Shown in pieces: positions 20,110-29,672 of a stretch of DNA of 38,446 bases. Within the stretch, counting starts at the first letter, position 1. Each line of letters starts with the position of its first letter. Made by a program: the position numbers and the translations under genes. Below the pieces are notes generated by a model. That model ran no database searches. It saw only the letters and a list, made by a program, of their open reading frames with translations, and was not told where the DNA came from. The stretch covers positions 1 to 38,446 of the forward strand of contig CATMRP010000026.1 of assembly GCA_950073835.1 (NCBI GenBank). The letters run 5' to 3'. The stretch is from an uncultured Alteromonadaceae bacterium (GTDB taxonomy: Bacteria; Pseudomonadota; Gammaproteobacteria; Enterobacterales; Alteromonadaceae).

Positions 20110-22505
20110 GCCTGCGTCTCCAGTATCTGATAGGGGCGAGTGGCCAGGCTATCCGGAATTTTGCCCAGTTGTAGCTTATGCTCTTCAACGGTTAAACCAA
20201 GCTGTGTGAAACGCTTAAGTAAAAAAGGCAGGGTTACGCCAACTTTCTCCAGCAACGCCTGATTCGACGAATATATATCAAGATAAAGCTGCTCATCACG
20301 GATCTTCGCTTTAGTGAGCAGCTCTCCCTGTTCTCCGATATCCAGCTTCATAGTGAGGTGCCATTGCGTTTGAGTGGTGTTGTCTTGTTGTTCTGGCTGG
20401 CGTTCCCGCTCTCGACGGATAAGTAGCTCAGCCGGCTTTTGCTGGGGTAATAGTCCGGGCAGCACATAATAAAAGCTGTCATTGCCTTGCAGCGTTTGCT
20501 CCATATTGCCAAGCTTGGCATTCTGATGACCGGCAAGTAAGCCCTTAAGCTGTTTAAGCAGATTTTGCTGACTATCGAGCTGGGCAAATTCTCTGACCTG
20601 TCGCCCGGTTATCGAACCTAGCAAACTGTTTGGTGCGTTGCCATTTGGCGCAGAGGTGCGCTGCCGGTTAAGCGCCTGATCGATATCTTCATGGGTTTTA
20701 AAGTGTCTGCCCAGCAATGACACCTGTAATAACTGAATAAGCCCGCTTAAAAAACTCTGCCCGGCAGGCGGTGACGACAGCGTTAACGGAGACTGAAGCC
20801 ATGCCGGCGACGTGAGAAGGTGTTTAAGCGCTGTGCTTTGTTGAGCTGAGTCGGTGCCGGCTTTAGCAGTCACCGGCTCGGTTGAGCCCGTGACCTCGGG
20901 CTTGAGCGCAGACGATTCCTGGGATAGGAAATGGGTGCCCGCTGACAAATTAAGCTGCAACTGTTCAATCACTGAGTTAATGGTTTTTGCCAGTGCTGGG
21001 TTAGCACCAGCGAACTTTTGCAAAGCAGTGGTGAGCACATTTAGACTCGATTGCAACGAGTCAGTGTTACTGACATTTATTCGATTCGCAGAGCGGATGA
21101 ACTGCGTAAGCGCAGTCTTTACCTCGGCGGGAAGCTGCTCCAGTTTGTGCTTCGCGATACTTTCCACGTCTGCCGGTATCATGGGCTTGCCTATTTCATT
21201 GTCCTGGGCACCTGAACGAATCACTGCCTGCGCAGGCGGGCTGATCTCCGCTTTTACCGCTGCAGACATTATCGGTGAAGGCTTTGTTTGTTGTATTGGT
21301 TGTCCGGCGGTTGTCTCAGACTGAGTAACTACAGGCGCAATAGTAACCTGAGGGATGTTCCTGGTAGTCGCGCTTTGGATATTTAGCTGCCTCATTTGCT
21401 GTGAACTGACTTTGGGCGCCAATTGCGGTAAGGGGGCGGCTGATGTTGCGCTGACGGCTAAAAGCTGAGTCTTGTTTCCCGTAATGGTCACTTCACTGCC
21501 TTTGATAAACACTGTTGCAGGTAGCACGGGACTTAGTTGCTGAAATGATTTTGCTGCGGCGGGCGGCAGCGACTGAGTTACCCAGCTGGCCAGTTTAGGC
21601 GGCTCCACGTTAAGCGGTGTTTGTTGGGTAACCGCCTGGGTGAGTTTAATGGCCAGTGGCGAATTCAGCGGCACGTTAACACTATGCGATGAACTTACCG
21701 GTGTATTATTGACCGGAGCTTGCACACTGGGTTGCGCTGTTTGCCGTGTTTGCCGTGTTTGCGGTGTTTGCGGTGTTTGTGAAGAAGACGCAGGCGGAGT
21801 AATTTGCACCTGTAGCTGATTTTGCCGCAATGTAAGGGTTAGCGTTACTGTCGACGGTAAAGATGGTTTGCTGGCTGAGGGACCTGAGAGTGAGGTGTCG
21901 CTATGCCTGGCTACTTTTGCTAACGGAATATCGATTATCAATGGCCGCTCCGCACCGGCATTCACCCTTATTGACGAACTGTTTTGCTGAATAACCGTGG
22001 CCTGCAGGGAGACCGGCGTAGTCATCGAGCGGGATAATGCCGTCATTAGCGACTGAAACTGGGCCTGGGAGACCTGCTGACGAATGGTTTGTGGCGTTAG
22101 TTTTAATAACGTTGGTATTGAGGCCGTAATGGCATCCGGCGGTAATAAAGTCTTAAAAGGGACAGCCGACCCCCTGGGTGGCTGAATCGGCGCTTCAGTA
22201 GGTAATCGCACCAGCAACAGGTTCTCGGCACTGGCAACCCGTACCGCTGGGGTAATCTGCAGCAGTTGCTGATTGGTAGCCATAAACACACTGGTGTTAC
22301 TAGCGGGTAGCGCCTTGTTGGTTTTTCCCTGTCCGGCTGAGGACACAGATACCTGAGCTGCGGCAGAGACATTAGTTTGCACAGGCTGTAAAACCTGAGC
22401 AATTCTTGCAATTGCCTGGCTTTTGGTTGCCGCATTCGTCGACTCTGCAGCGTTGACTCGACTGCTTTCGGGGCTCGCTTGTGGGGGCAGATTGGATGAT
22501 TGCAT
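20106..22505 (-). CDS. FliK-like hook-length control domain protein
   Basis: The 799-residue protein has a long, low-complexity Gln/Ser/Thr/Pro-rich N-terminal and middle region and a C-terminal domain (about 700-790: TQWHLTMKLDIGEQGELLTK, LYLDIYSSNQALLEKV, LLKRFTQLGLTVEEHKLQ) resembling the Flg_hook domain of FliK. It has no signal peptide. A 9-base tandem repeat (21732-21776) encodes Gln/Thr-rich units near residues 245-260. FliK measures hook length and makes FlhB switch substrate; here the partner would be the coupled FlhB-C-like gene. No other flagellar genes are in the window, so it could be a second FliK paralogue. It is divergent from ccmA. Confidence 0.8.
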   Translation of the reverse strand: MQSSNLPPQASPESSRVNAAESTNAATKSQAIARIAQVLQPVQTNVSAAAQVSVSSAGQGKTNKALPASNTSVFMATNQQLLQITPAVRVASAENLLLVRLPTEAPIQPPRGSAVPFKTLLPPDAITASIPTLLKLTPQTIRQQVSQAQFQSLMTALSRSMTTPVSLQATVIQQNSSSIRVNAGAERPLIIDIPLAKVARHSDTSLSGPSASKPSLPSTVTLTLTLRQNQLQVQITPPASSSQTPQTPQTRQTRQTAQPSVQAPVNNTPVSSSHSVNVPLNSPLAIKLTQAVTQQTPLNVEPPKLASWVTQSLPPAAAKSFQQLSPVLPATVFIKGSEVTITGNKTQLLAVSATSAAPLPQLAPKVSSQQMRQLNIQSATTRNIPQVTIAPVVTQSETTAGQPIQQTKPSPIMSAAVKAEISPPAQAVIRSGAQDNEIGKPMIPADVESIAKHKLEQLPAEVKTALTQFIRSANRINVSNTDSLQSSLNVLTTALQKFAGANPALAKTINSVIEQLQLNLSAGTHFLSQESSALKPEVTGSTEPVTAKAGTDSAQQSTALKHLLTSPAWLQSPLTLSSPPAGQSFLSGLIQLLQVSLLGRHFKTHEDIDQALNRQRTSAPNGNAPNSLLGSITGRQVREFAQLDSQQNLLKQLKGLLAGHQNAKLGNMEQTLQGNDSFYYVLPGLLPQQKPAELLIRRERERQPEQQDNTTQTQWHLTMKLDIGEQGELLTKAKIRDEQLYLDIYSSNQALLEKVGVTLPFLLKRFTQLGLTVEEHKLQLGKIPDSLATRPYQILETQA
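21732..21776 (-). repeat. 9-base tandem repeat inside the FliK-like gene
   Basis: Five 9-base units (plus-strand form TTGCCGTGT with small changes: TTGCGCTGT, TTGCCGTGT twice, TTGCGGTGT twice) lie in tandem. Each unit is three codons, so gain or loss of units would change protein length without a frameshift. Confidence 0.8.
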
Positions 22506-22621
22506 AAGTCTTTATCGGCAGTCAGTTTCAACAGTTAAGTATAATGTCAATCGTGCCAAAGATTGAAATAGATCAGAAATTTGCCGATCCACCCTTTGGG
22601 TAAGATGCGAAGCGGCTGGTT

Positions 22622-22632
22622 TATGATAGAAT
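22622..22632 (+). promoter_or_regulatory. possible ccm operon -10 region
   Basis: TATGAT (22622-22627) and TAGAAT (22627-22632) overlap, each matching five of six -10 positions. No convincing -35 is seen. If used, transcription would start near 22640, after the upstream ATG candidates for ccmA and before the TTG at 22668. Confidence 0.35.
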
Positions 22633-22667
22633 GCGGCGGATTTTTTGCGAATAGAACGGGATGCATC

Positions 22668-23297
22668 TTGGCAGGACTTGCTGCAGACAATTTAACCTGT
22701 ATTAAGCGTGACAGAGTATTGTTTACTGACCTGTCATTTTGCTTATCGCCCGGCCAGCTCATCTACCTGCGGGGTCCCAACGGCGCGGGTAAAACCAGTT
22801 TACTAAGGATCTTAACCGGATTGTCGGCTCCAGAGAGCGGCCAGTTACAGTTCAATGATGAGCCGCTGGATAAAGTGCGGGACAGATTTAATCAACAACT
22901 GATCTATGTAGGCCACAAGGCAGGTATTAATGGAGCGCTGACTGCCATGGAAAATCTGCGCTTCTGGTGCGCACAACACAGCACAGATTTTAAAGCGCAA
23001 CAGGCCTATGAAGTCCTTGCAAGGTTAGGATTGGTAGGGCTTGAGGATGTGCCGGTAAGAATGCTTTCGGCCGGACAACAGCGCCGGGTCGCGCTTTCCC
23101 GTTTATGGCTAAAACAAGCGGCCTATTGGATCCTTGACGAGCCCTTTACAGCGCTGGATACCGATGGCATTGAATTGCTCGAAACCCATATGCGTGAGCA
23201 TGTTGCTAATCTGGGCGCGATTATTACTACCTCGCACCAACCGCTAAGCAAGCAGGCAGGCCCATTTACCGAGTTAGTGTTGGAGTATCGGTTATGA
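22668..23297 (+). CDS. ccmA: heme exporter ATP-binding protein CcmA
   Basis: CcmA is the ATPase of the CcmABCD complex that releases heme-loaded CcmE during cytochrome c maturation. From the TTG at 22668 the protein has 209 residues and aligns from its first residues with E. coli CcmA (207). Walker A GPNGAGKT is at 37-44, the signature LSAGQQRRVALSRLWL near 130-145, and Walker B YWILDEPFTALD follows. The frame extends upstream to ATGs at 22581 and 22623, but those would add residues absent from homologues and overlap the likely promoter; GGGAT lies 7 bases before the TTG. The stop overlaps the ccmB start (ATGA). Confidence 0.93.
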   Translation: MAGLAADNLTCIKRDRVLFTDLSFCLSPGQLIYLRGPNGAGKTSLLRILTGLSAPESGQLQFNDEPLDKVRDRFNQQLIYVGHKAGINGALTAMENLRFWCAQHSTDFKAQQAYEVLARLGLVGLEDVPVRMLSAGQQRRVALSRLWLKQAAYWILDEPFTALDTDGIELLETHMREHVANLGAIITTSHQPLSKQAGPFTELVLEYRL

Positions 23298-23962
23298 ATA
23301 CCCTGATAAACGGTATCTTTAAGCGGGATATGGCCCTGGCTTTTCGCCAGCGTTCTGAGCTCGCCCAGCCGCTGATGTTTTTGTTAATGGTGATCACGCT
23401 TTTTCCGCTCGGTATTGGACCCGGGCCGGTTACCCTGCAAAAGATTGGACCGGGCGTTATCTGGATTGCAGCGATTCTTGCCTCGTTGCTGGCCATGGAG
23501 CGCCTGTTTCGTGATGATTTTTGGGATGGTTCGCTGGAGCAGTACATGCTAAGTGGTCAGTCGGTGGCGGCCATTGCAGCAGTTAAGGTGCTGGTGCACT
23601 GGTTGGTGAGCTTCTTACCGCTGGCACTTTTTTCACCGCTACTGGCACTATTTTTAAACCTGACGGTCGATATGTATATCGCCTTAATGCTAACCCTGGT
23701 GCTGGGCACGCCATTGTTGTCGCTGGTTGGGGCAATTGCTGTAGGGTTAACGGTAGGTTTACAACGTGGCGGCGTCTTGTTGGCGCTGTTGTTAATACCG
23801 GTGTTTATTCCGTTGTTGATATTTGCCACCTCGGCGGTAGATTCTGCTGCACTCCAATTACCTTACCGGGCACAACTTGCTATTATTGGCGCCATGCTTA
23901 TGCTGGCGATGGCATCAGCCCCCTTTGCAATTGCTTATGCACTTAAAGTGAGTCAAAACTGA
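23294..23962 (+). CDS. ccmB: heme exporter membrane protein CcmB
   Basis: The 222-residue inner-membrane protein has about six hydrophobic segments. The N-terminus (KRDMALAFRQRSELAQPLMF) and FPLGIGPGP, FRDDFWDGSLEQYMLSG and LSLVGAIAVGLTVGLQRGGVLL match CcmB. It is the membrane partner of CcmA in the transporter that acts on holo-CcmE. It overlaps ccmA by 4 bases and ccmC by 1 base. Confidence 0.96.
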   Translation: MNTLINGIFKRDMALAFRQRSELAQPLMFLLMVITLFPLGIGPGPVTLQKIGPGVIWIAAILASLLAMERLFRDDFWDGSLEQYMLSGQSVAAIAAVKVLVHWLVSFLPLALFSPLLALFLNLTVDMYIALMLTLVLGTPLLSLVGAIAVGLTVGLQRGGVLLALLLIPVFIPLLIFATSAVDSAALQLPYRAQLAIIGAMLMLAMASAPFAIAYALKVSQN

Positions 23963-24720
23963 TGTGGAAGTGGTTACATCCGTATGCAAAACCTGAGCGA
24001 GCGTATCAACTGTGCGTAACGCTTCAGCCCTATTTTCTCTGGCCCGGCATTCTGTGCTTGGTCGCTGGCAGCATATGGGGGCTGGCCTTTGCCCCTCAGG
24101 ACTATCAGCAGGGTGATTCGTTTCGGATTATTTATATTCATGTACCCAGCGCCATTTTGTCGATGAGTACCTATGTTGCTATGGCCGTTGCCGCGCTGGT
24201 TGGCACTGTATGGCAATGGCGAACCGCATTTATGGCCATGATTGCGATGGCGCCAATTGGGGCGGTGGTCACTTTCATTGCGCTGTTTACAGGTGCAGCC
24301 TGGGGCAAACCCATGTGGGGCACATGGTGGGTGTGGGATGCCAGGCTTACGTCTGAACTCATTCTGCTATTTCTTTACCTTGGCGTGATTGCTCTGTACG
24401 GCGCGTTTGAAGATAAACAGCAGGCGGGTAAAGCAGCCGGGGTAATGGCCCTGGTTGGTGTGGTAAATGTGCCCATCATTCATTATTCGGTTGAGTGGTG
24501 GAATACCCTGCATCAGGGCGCGACAATCAGTAAGTTTGATAAACCTTCCATAGCGCCTGAGATGCTATGGCCATTATTAATCGCTTTGGTGGGGTTGGCC
24601 TTATTTATTGCTGCAGTGACCGTAATGCGTATGAAAAATGAAATCATTCGGCGAGAATATCACCGCCCCTGGGTGAAAGATCTGGCGGCGCGAGCGCTCG
24701 GAGGTGACCATGCAGTTTGA
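23962..24720 (+). CDS. ccmC: heme lyase/transport protein CcmC
   Basis: The 252-residue protein has six predicted membrane helices and the tryptophan-rich heme-handling motif WGTWWVWDARLTSELIL at 119-135. The conserved histidines are in IHVPSA (H60) and NVPIIHYSVEWW. CcmC presents periplasmic heme to CcmE for covalent attachment. The ATG overlaps the ccmB stop (TGATG), and its 3' end overlaps the ccmD start. Confidence 0.97.
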   Translation: MWKWLHPYAKPERAYQLCVTLQPYFLWPGILCLVAGSIWGLAFAPQDYQQGDSFRIIYIHVPSAILSMSTYVAMAVAALVGTVWQWRTAFMAMIAMAPIGAVVTFIALFTGAAWGKPMWGTWWVWDARLTSELILLFLYLGVIALYGAFEDKQQAGKAAGVMALVGVVNVPIIHYSVEWWNTLHQGATISKFDKPSIAPEMLWPLLIALVGLALFIAAVTVMRMKNEIIRREYHRPWVKDLAARALGGDHAV

Positions 24721-24940
24721 TAGCTTACACGACTTCCTCGCCATGGGCGGCTATGCCCTTTATGTGTGGCTGTCATTTGGTGTGTCTTTGCTGGCGCTGG
24801 TCTGGGTCGTGCTCGACAGTGCAAGTACTCATAAGAAGTTGTTGCGCAATGCCCGCGAAGAACAAGCGCGGCAAGCCCGAATCGCGGCGGCGAGAAAAGC
24901 TCAGGCAGTGCACTCTGAATCACAACAAACAGGTAGTTAA
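24710..24940 (+). CDS. ccmD: heme exporter protein CcmD
   Basis: The 76-residue protein has one membrane helix (about 15-38: [20 protein letters not shown]) followed by a basic, Ala/Arg/Gln-rich cytoplasmic tail, the CcmD pattern. It joins CcmABC and is needed to release holo-CcmE. A GTG at 24704 is also in frame, but the ATG at 24710 sits behind GGAGGTGA, a near-perfect ribosome binding site that lies inside the ccmC end. Confidence 0.92.
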   Translation: MQFDSLHDFLAMGGYALYVWLSFGVSLLALVWVVLDSASTHKKLLRNAREEQARQARIAAARKAQAVHSESQQTGS

Positions 24941-24945
24941 GCAGT

Positions 24946-25416
24946 ATGAATCCAAGACGACAAAAACGACTCGTTGCCGTTGGTGGCATTGGTTTACTGA
25001 TTGTTGGTGCGATCACGCTTATGCTATTCGCGTTAACCGACAATATTGATTTATTCTATACGCCCTCCGAAATCGTTGAAGGCAAGGAAGGGGTAAAACC
25101 TACAGTCGGTCAGCGCCTGAGAATTGGTGGCATGGTGGTACCTGGCACAGTGAGTCGGGATTCAGAATCATTGGCGGTGAGCTTTAATCTTATCGATACC
25201 GGCCCGCAGGTAACCGTACGTTATGCTGGTATTCTGCCTGATTTGTTCCGTGAAGGGCAGGGCATCGTAGCGACCGGCGTGTTACTGGAATCCGGTGTAA
25301 TTGAAGCCGAGGAAGTACTGGCTAAACACGACGAAGAATATATGCCACCAGAGCTCGCCGAGAAAATGAAAGGCATTAAGCATGTTAACCCCAACCAAGG
25401 AAATACAGGCTCGTGA
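24946..25416 (+). CDS. ccmE: cytochrome c-type biogenesis heme chaperone CcmE
   Basis: The 156-residue protein starts [18 protein letters not shown], an N-terminal membrane anchor, followed by a periplasmic beta barrel ([27 protein letters not shown]). The heme-binding His is H128 in the [12 protein letters not shown] motif. It carries heme from CcmC to the CcmF/H ligase. It begins 5 bases after ccmD, and its stop overlaps the ccmF GTG start. Confidence 0.97.
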   Translation: MNPRRQKRLVAVGGIGLLIVGAITLMLFALTDNIDLFYTPSEIVEGKEGVKPTVGQRLRIGGMVVPGTVSRDSESLAVSFNLIDTGPQVTVRYAGILPDLFREGQGIVATGVLLESGVIEAEEVLAKHDEEYMPPELAEKMKGIKHVNPNQGNTGS

Positions 25417-27410
25417 TCCCCGAAATAGGTAATATTGCCGTCGCCCTGGCGTTGGTTACTTCCATTTTACTGTCGGTCTACCCGCTATGGGGCGCATTTA
25501 AAGGGCACAATGCCATGATTGGCACTGCCCGGCCTCTGGCCATTGCCATGTTCGGTTTTACTGCCCTGGCATTTGGTTGTCTAGTTTATGCATTCGTTAC
25601 GGATGACTTTTCGCTTAATTACGTTGCGCAGAATTCTAACAGCCGTTTGCCGGTGTACTATAAAGTCACTGCCGTTTGGGGCGGGCACGAAGGTTCGTTT
25701 TTACTCTGGGTGCTGATGTTGTCGCTGTGGACAGTGGCTGTCGCCATGTTCAGCCGCGGCATTCCGCAAATTATGATCGCCCGGGTACTGGCCGTGCTTG
25801 GCATGGTTTCTGTGGGTTTTTATTTGTTTATTCTGCTCACTTCCAATCCTTTCGATAGCATGTTGCCCTATTTCCCGGTGGATGGCCGGGATTTGAATCC
25901 GCTGCTGCAGGACTTTGGGATGATCATTCACCCGCCCATGTTGTATATGGGCTATGTCGGGTTTTCGGTGGCGTTTGCGTTTGCGGTATCTGCATTGCTT
26001 TCCGGACAGCTTGATTCAACCTGGGCAAGATGGTCACGCCCCTGGGTGATTGCCGCCTGGAGTTTCCTCTCGGTAGGCATTGCGCTCGGTAGCTGGTGGG
26101 CTTATTACGAGCTTGGCTGGGGCGGCTGGTGGTTCTGGGATCCGGTTGAAAATGCGTCCTTTATGCCTTGGCTGGTGGGCACTGCTTTAATGCACTCCCT
26201 GGCAGTGACCGAAAAACGTAAAGCGTTTAAATCCTGGACGGTGTTGTTGGCTATCGCCACCTTCTCGTTAAGTTTACTGGGTACTTTTTTGGTGCGTTCC
26301 GGGGTCATTGTATCGGTACACTCCTTTGCCAGCGATCCGGCACGCGGCCTCTTTATTCTCGGTATTCTGGTGTTATTAACCGGCTTCAGTTTAGTGCTGT
26401 ATACATTGCGTGCGCAGCAGTTAAAAAGCCCGGGCCGATACCAGCTGTTTTCACGTGAAGTATTGCTAATGGGAAATAATGTGTTCTTATGTGCCGCAAC
26501 GCTGGTTGTCTTGCTGGGAACCTTGTTGCCACTGGTGCATAAGGAACTTGGCCTGGGGTCTATCTCCATCGGTGCCCCGTTTTTTAATCAGATGTTTACG
26601 CTGTTGATTGTCCCCTTTGTGTTGTTTTTGGGCCTTGGGCCACTCACTCGCTGGAAACACCAACCGGCCTCCCAGGTACAAAAAACGTTATTATTTGCCT
26701 TGGGCCTAAGCGTAAGCGCCGGTGTGTTAATCAACTTTACTTATGATGCAGCTACTTACATGGCAGCGCTGGGACTGGTGCTAAGCGCCTGGATCCTGAT
26801 TACGACAATCCTGGAAGTAGTACAACGAGTGTCTGCCATGGATACCAGTCTGAGTGCTTTTGAACGGTTACGTAAGCTTACGCCCAGTCATTGGGGCATG
26901 ATCCTTGGTCACCTGGGGTTTGCGGTAACACTGATTGGTATTACGCTGGTGAGCAATTATGAAGTGGAAAGAGACGTTCGTATGATGCCGGGCGAGTCCG
27001 TCTCTTTATCGGGTTATGAATTTGCCTTTCGCAAAGTAGAAAAACGCAACGGACCGAACTATACCGCCGATGTGGGCATTTTTGATGTATACGAGTCGGG
27101 TGATAAGCTGGTACACCTTGAGCCCGAAAAACGCCTCTATCTGGTGCAGCGTATGCCGATGACAGAAGCCGGAATTTATTCGACTATTTTCAGGGATCTG
27201 TTTATCGCTATGGGGGAACCTCTGGACGATGGCGCTTGGGCGATACGCGTTTATATCAAACCCTTTGTAACCTGGATTTGGGCCGGGGCAGTCATCATGG
27301 CTATTGGTGGGATATGCTCGATGAGTGACAAACGTTATCGCATGGCTAAAGTTGCTAAAGTGCGTGCTGCGGTGAATAGCTTAGCAACCGGCGAGGAGGC
27401 TAAAGCATGA
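25413..27410 (+). CDS. ccmF: heme lyase CcmF
   Basis: The 665-residue inner-membrane protein has many helices and the WWD domain [18 protein letters not shown] near 233-250. Other family blocks are [15 protein letters not shown] and [20 protein letters not shown]. With CcmH and CcmI it attaches heme to the CXXCH motifs of apocytochromes c. The start is a GTG ([14 protein letters not shown]) overlapping the ccmE stop; this matches CcmF N-termini. The stop overlaps the ccmG start. Confidence 0.98.
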   Translation: MIPEIGNIAVALALVTSILLSVYPLWGAFKGHNAMIGTARPLAIAMFGFTALAFGCLVYAFVTDDFSLNYVAQNSNSRLPVYYKVTAVWGGHEGSFLLWVLMLSLWTVAVAMFSRGIPQIMIARVLAVLGMVSVGFYLFILLTSNPFDSMLPYFPVDGRDLNPLLQDFGMIIHPPMLYMGYVGFSVAFAFAVSALLSGQLDSTWARWSRPWVIAAWSFLSVGIALGSWWAYYELGWGGWWFWDPVENASFMPWLVGTALMHSLAVTEKRKAFKSWTVLLAIATFSLSLLGTFLVRSGVIVSVHSFASDPARGLFILGILVLLTGFSLVLYTLRAQQLKSPGRYQLFSREVLLMGNNVFLCAATLVVLLGTLLPLVHKELGLGSISIGAPFFNQMFTLLIVPFVLFLGLGPLTRWKHQPASQVQKTLLFALGLSVSAGVLINFTYDAATYMAALGLVLSAWILITTILEVVQRVSAMDTSLSAFERLRKLTPSHWGMILGHLGFAVTLIGITLVSNYEVERDVRMMPGESVSLSGYEFAFRKVEKRNGPNYTADVGIFDVYESGDKLVHLEPEKRLYLVQRMPMTEAGIYSTIFRDLFIAMGEPLDDGAWAIRVYIKPFVTWIWAGAVIMAIGGICSMSDKRYRMAKVAKVRAAVNSLATGEEAKA

Positions 27411-28006
27411 AAAAGATTATGATTTTTGGTGTGCCGCTGCTGGCCTTTCTGGTACTGGTGGTATTTTTGTTCAGTGGGTTGTTTTCTGATCCCAGGCAGC
27501 TTGATTCCCAGGTTAAAGGTAAACTCATGCCAGCATTTTCGCTGCCGGATCTGATGAACCCTGAAACGACCTATACGCCAGAAGTGTTTAAAGGGAAGGT
27601 GACCTTGCTGAATGTTTGGGGGGTGTGGTGCGTGACCTGCGCGGTGGAATTGCCCTATCTGACCGAACTCACTGAACAGGAAGGGATAAGCATCGTTGGT
27701 TTATATTTCGATCAGGATCTTGACCCGGAATTCGGCACCAAAACCTTAAACCGGGTTCAGCAGGAAGTAGTAGAGATCACCAGCCGCTTTGGTAATCCTT
27801 ATCAGTTTCATATTTTCGATGTGTACCGTGATACCGCATTGGATCTGGGCGTTACCGGAGCGCCTGAGCATTTCCTTATTGATCACAACGGTGTGATACG
27901 CATGCATCATATCGGGGATATTAACGAACGGGTATGGAACAAAAAAGTTGGTCCGCTATACGCGCAGTTATTAAAGGAACTTGCGCAGGAGAATACAACT
28001 GAATGA
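27407..28006 (+). CDS. ccmG: periplasmic thiol:disulfide oxidoreductase CcmG/DsbE
   Basis: The 199-residue protein has an N-terminal membrane anchor (about 5-26) and a periplasmic thioredoxin fold. The redox site is WCVTC (C75, C78), where most homologues have WCPTC. The cis-Pro loop is TGAPEHFLID, and GDINERVWNKKVGPLYAQLL matches the CcmG C-terminus. It reduces apocytochrome or CcmH disulfides before heme ligation. An insertion of about 15 residues relative to E. coli lies after GLYFDQDLDPEFG. It overlaps ccmF and ccmH by 4 bases each. Confidence 0.96.
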   Translation: MKKIMIFGVPLLAFLVLVVFLFSGLFSDPRQLDSQVKGKLMPAFSLPDLMNPETTYTPEVFKGKVTLLNVWGVWCVTCAVELPYLTELTEQEGISIVGLYFDQDLDPEFGTKTLNRVQQEVVEITSRFGNPYQFHIFDVYRDTALDLGVTGAPEHFLIDHNGVIRMHHIGDINERVWNKKVGPLYAQLLKELAQENTTE

Positions 28007-28446
28007 AACCAGTAATTCTGACGATCTTATTACTAATCTCTGCCTCGGTTTTGGCGACTGAAGATAGCTATGAGTTTGATACGCCGCAGCAGCGTCAGCT
28101 GTTTTTGTCACTCACCGAGGAGCTTCGTTGCCCTATGTGTCAGAACCAGAATATTGCCGATTCTGACGCAATGATTGCCCATGACATGCGCCGCAAGGTA
28201 TATAACCTCGTAAAACAGGGCAAAACCGGTGATGAAGTTATTGACTACATGAAAACCCGCTACGGCGATTTTATCAGCTATAAGCCACCGGTAACGCCGG
28301 TGACTCTGTGGTTATGGCTGGCGCCGGTGTTATTCGCCGTGCTGGCGTTTGTGATAGTTATTGTGCGACGGAAGTCGACACCGCCGGAAGATATGGCTGC
28401 CAAGCTGGCCAAAGCAGAGGCGATGTTAAAGCAGGGTGATAAGTAA
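28003..28446 (+). CDS. ccmH: cytochrome c maturation protein CcmH
   Basis: The 147-residue protein has a signal peptide (1-18), the LRCPMCQNQNIADSDA redox motif (C43, C46), and one C-terminal membrane helix (about 101-122) with a short basic tail. It works with CcmG on the thiols of apocytochromes and with CcmF in heme ligation. This is the short form; the TPR part that is fused in E. coli CcmH is the separate ccmI here. Its stop overlaps the ccmI start (TAATG). Confidence 0.97.
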   Translation: MKPVILTILLLISASVLATEDSYEFDTPQQRQLFLSLTEELRCPMCQNQNIADSDAMIAHDMRRKVYNLVKQGKTGDEVIDYMKTRYGDFISYKPPVTPVTLWLWLAPVLFAVLAFVIVIVRRKSTPPEDMAAKLAKAEAMLKQGDK

Positions 28447-29672
28447 TGTCGTGGATGTTTATTGGGGCTGTTGTTGTACTGATAGCCGTGTTGGTTCTGC
28501 TGGTGGTTTTACCCTGGTTGCAGCAGCGTCCGGAACAGGAAAATCTGACCCAGGCTAACATTGCCGTGGTCAAAGAGCGCCTGAAGGAATTACAGCGCGA
28601 AGTCGATGAAGGCTTGCTAAGTGAACAGGATATGCGCCAGGCCAGTGATGAAATTAAAATTTCGCTGGTAGAGGAGCAACAGGAAGAGTCTAAAGGAGCC
28701 GCCAATGCTTCTTTCGTATTGGCTTGTGGGGCGTTGTTGGCCTTGCTCGTTGGTGGTTTTGCCTATTTTAAAGCCAGTAATATTGATCATTTGCAGGATG
28801 CCCAGGCAGCACTTGATGCGTTACCTAAACTCAGTGCCAAGTTGGCCGAAGGGCAGGGCGAAAACTTTACTCCGCAGGATTTTCAACAGTTGACGCTGGC
28901 TATCCGAAAACGTTTGCAGGAAAACCCTGAAGATGGTCAGGGCTGGATGTATCTGGGCCGTATCTGGATGGCTCTGAGTCAGACCGAAGAAGCTTACGCC
29001 GCGCTGGAGAAAGCGCTGCATTTCTCGCCTGATGACGAAAATGTACGTATGACCTATGCCCGTGCGCTGATGATGAGCGATGATAAGACTCAGCTTGATA
29101 ACGCCCGGCGGTTATTAGCCTCACTGATTGATGGGCAACCACAAAATGATAATCTGGTACTGATGCAGGCCGTTGTGGCGGGTCGGTTAGGCGATAAGCA
29201 ATTATTAGCGGATAGTCTTGCCAGGCTGGAGGGTAAGCTACCTGCTGACAGTACTATCGCCATGCAGTTGACCGAACGGCTGGCTAGTTTAAATGGTGAG
29301 CAACCAGCGAAAGCGACTGTTACCGGCTTTAACCTGACTGTAGAGATCAGTGAAGAGCTGGCGACCAATCTGCCGGATAATGGGTTTTTATTTGTATTTG
29401 CCCAGGATGCTAACAGTGATAACCGGATGCCCGCTGCGGTATTAAGGTTACCCTTAGACAATTTACCGTTAACTGTGACGTTAACCAGCGAGAATGCCAT
29501 GGCGCCTAATTATTCACTGGATCAGCTTTCCACAGCCCGCCTGATTGCCCGTATTTCAAAGGATCAGGAAGCGCCTGCTCAACCTGGCGATCTTGAAGGC
29601 ACGATGGAGGCTGCAGTGGAAAACGGCAAAGTTATCGATCAAACCATCGTAATCAACAAGGAACTAATGTGA
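28446..29672 (+). CDS. ccmI: cytochrome c maturation protein CcmI
   Basis: The 408-residue protein has two N-terminal membrane helices (about 4-24 and 90-108) enclosing a cytoplasmic segment with ERLKELQREVDEGLLSEQD, then a periplasmic TPR region (GWMYLGRIWMALSQTEEAYAALEKAL near 165-190) and a C-terminal beta-rich domain (about 285-408). It holds apocytochromes c for the ligase. It is the last dedicated ccm gene; its final codons ATG TGA contain the GTG start of mlaA. Confidence 0.95.
   Translation: MSWMFIGAVVVLIAVLVLLVVLPWLQQRPEQENLTQANIAVVKERLKELQREVDEGLLSEQDMRQASDEIKISLVEEQQEESKGAANASFVLACGALLALLVGGFAYFKASNIDHLQDAQAALDALPKLSAKLAEGQGENFTPQDFQQLTLAIRKRLQENPEDGQGWMYLGRIWMALSQTEEAYAALEKALHFSPDDENVRMTYARALMMSDDKTQLDNARRLLASLIDGQPQNDNLVLMQAVVAGRLGDKQLLADSLARLEGKLPADSTIAMQLTERLASLNGEQPAKATVTGFNLTVEISEELATNLPDNGFLFVFAQDANSDNRMPAAVLRLPLDNLPLTVTLTSENAMAPNYSLDQLSTARLIARISKDQEAPAQPGDLEGTMEAAVENGKVIDQTIVINKELM

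Noticed and set aside
20854-21324. 156-codon ORF on the plus strand inside the FliK-like gene
   Set aside because: It is antisense to low-complexity coding sequence, which leaves long open frames by composition alone; no ribosome binding site or family features.
26105-26569. 154-codon ORF antisense to ccmF
   Set aside because: ccmF is strongly supported here by its WWD domain; the antisense frame shows no recognisable protein features.
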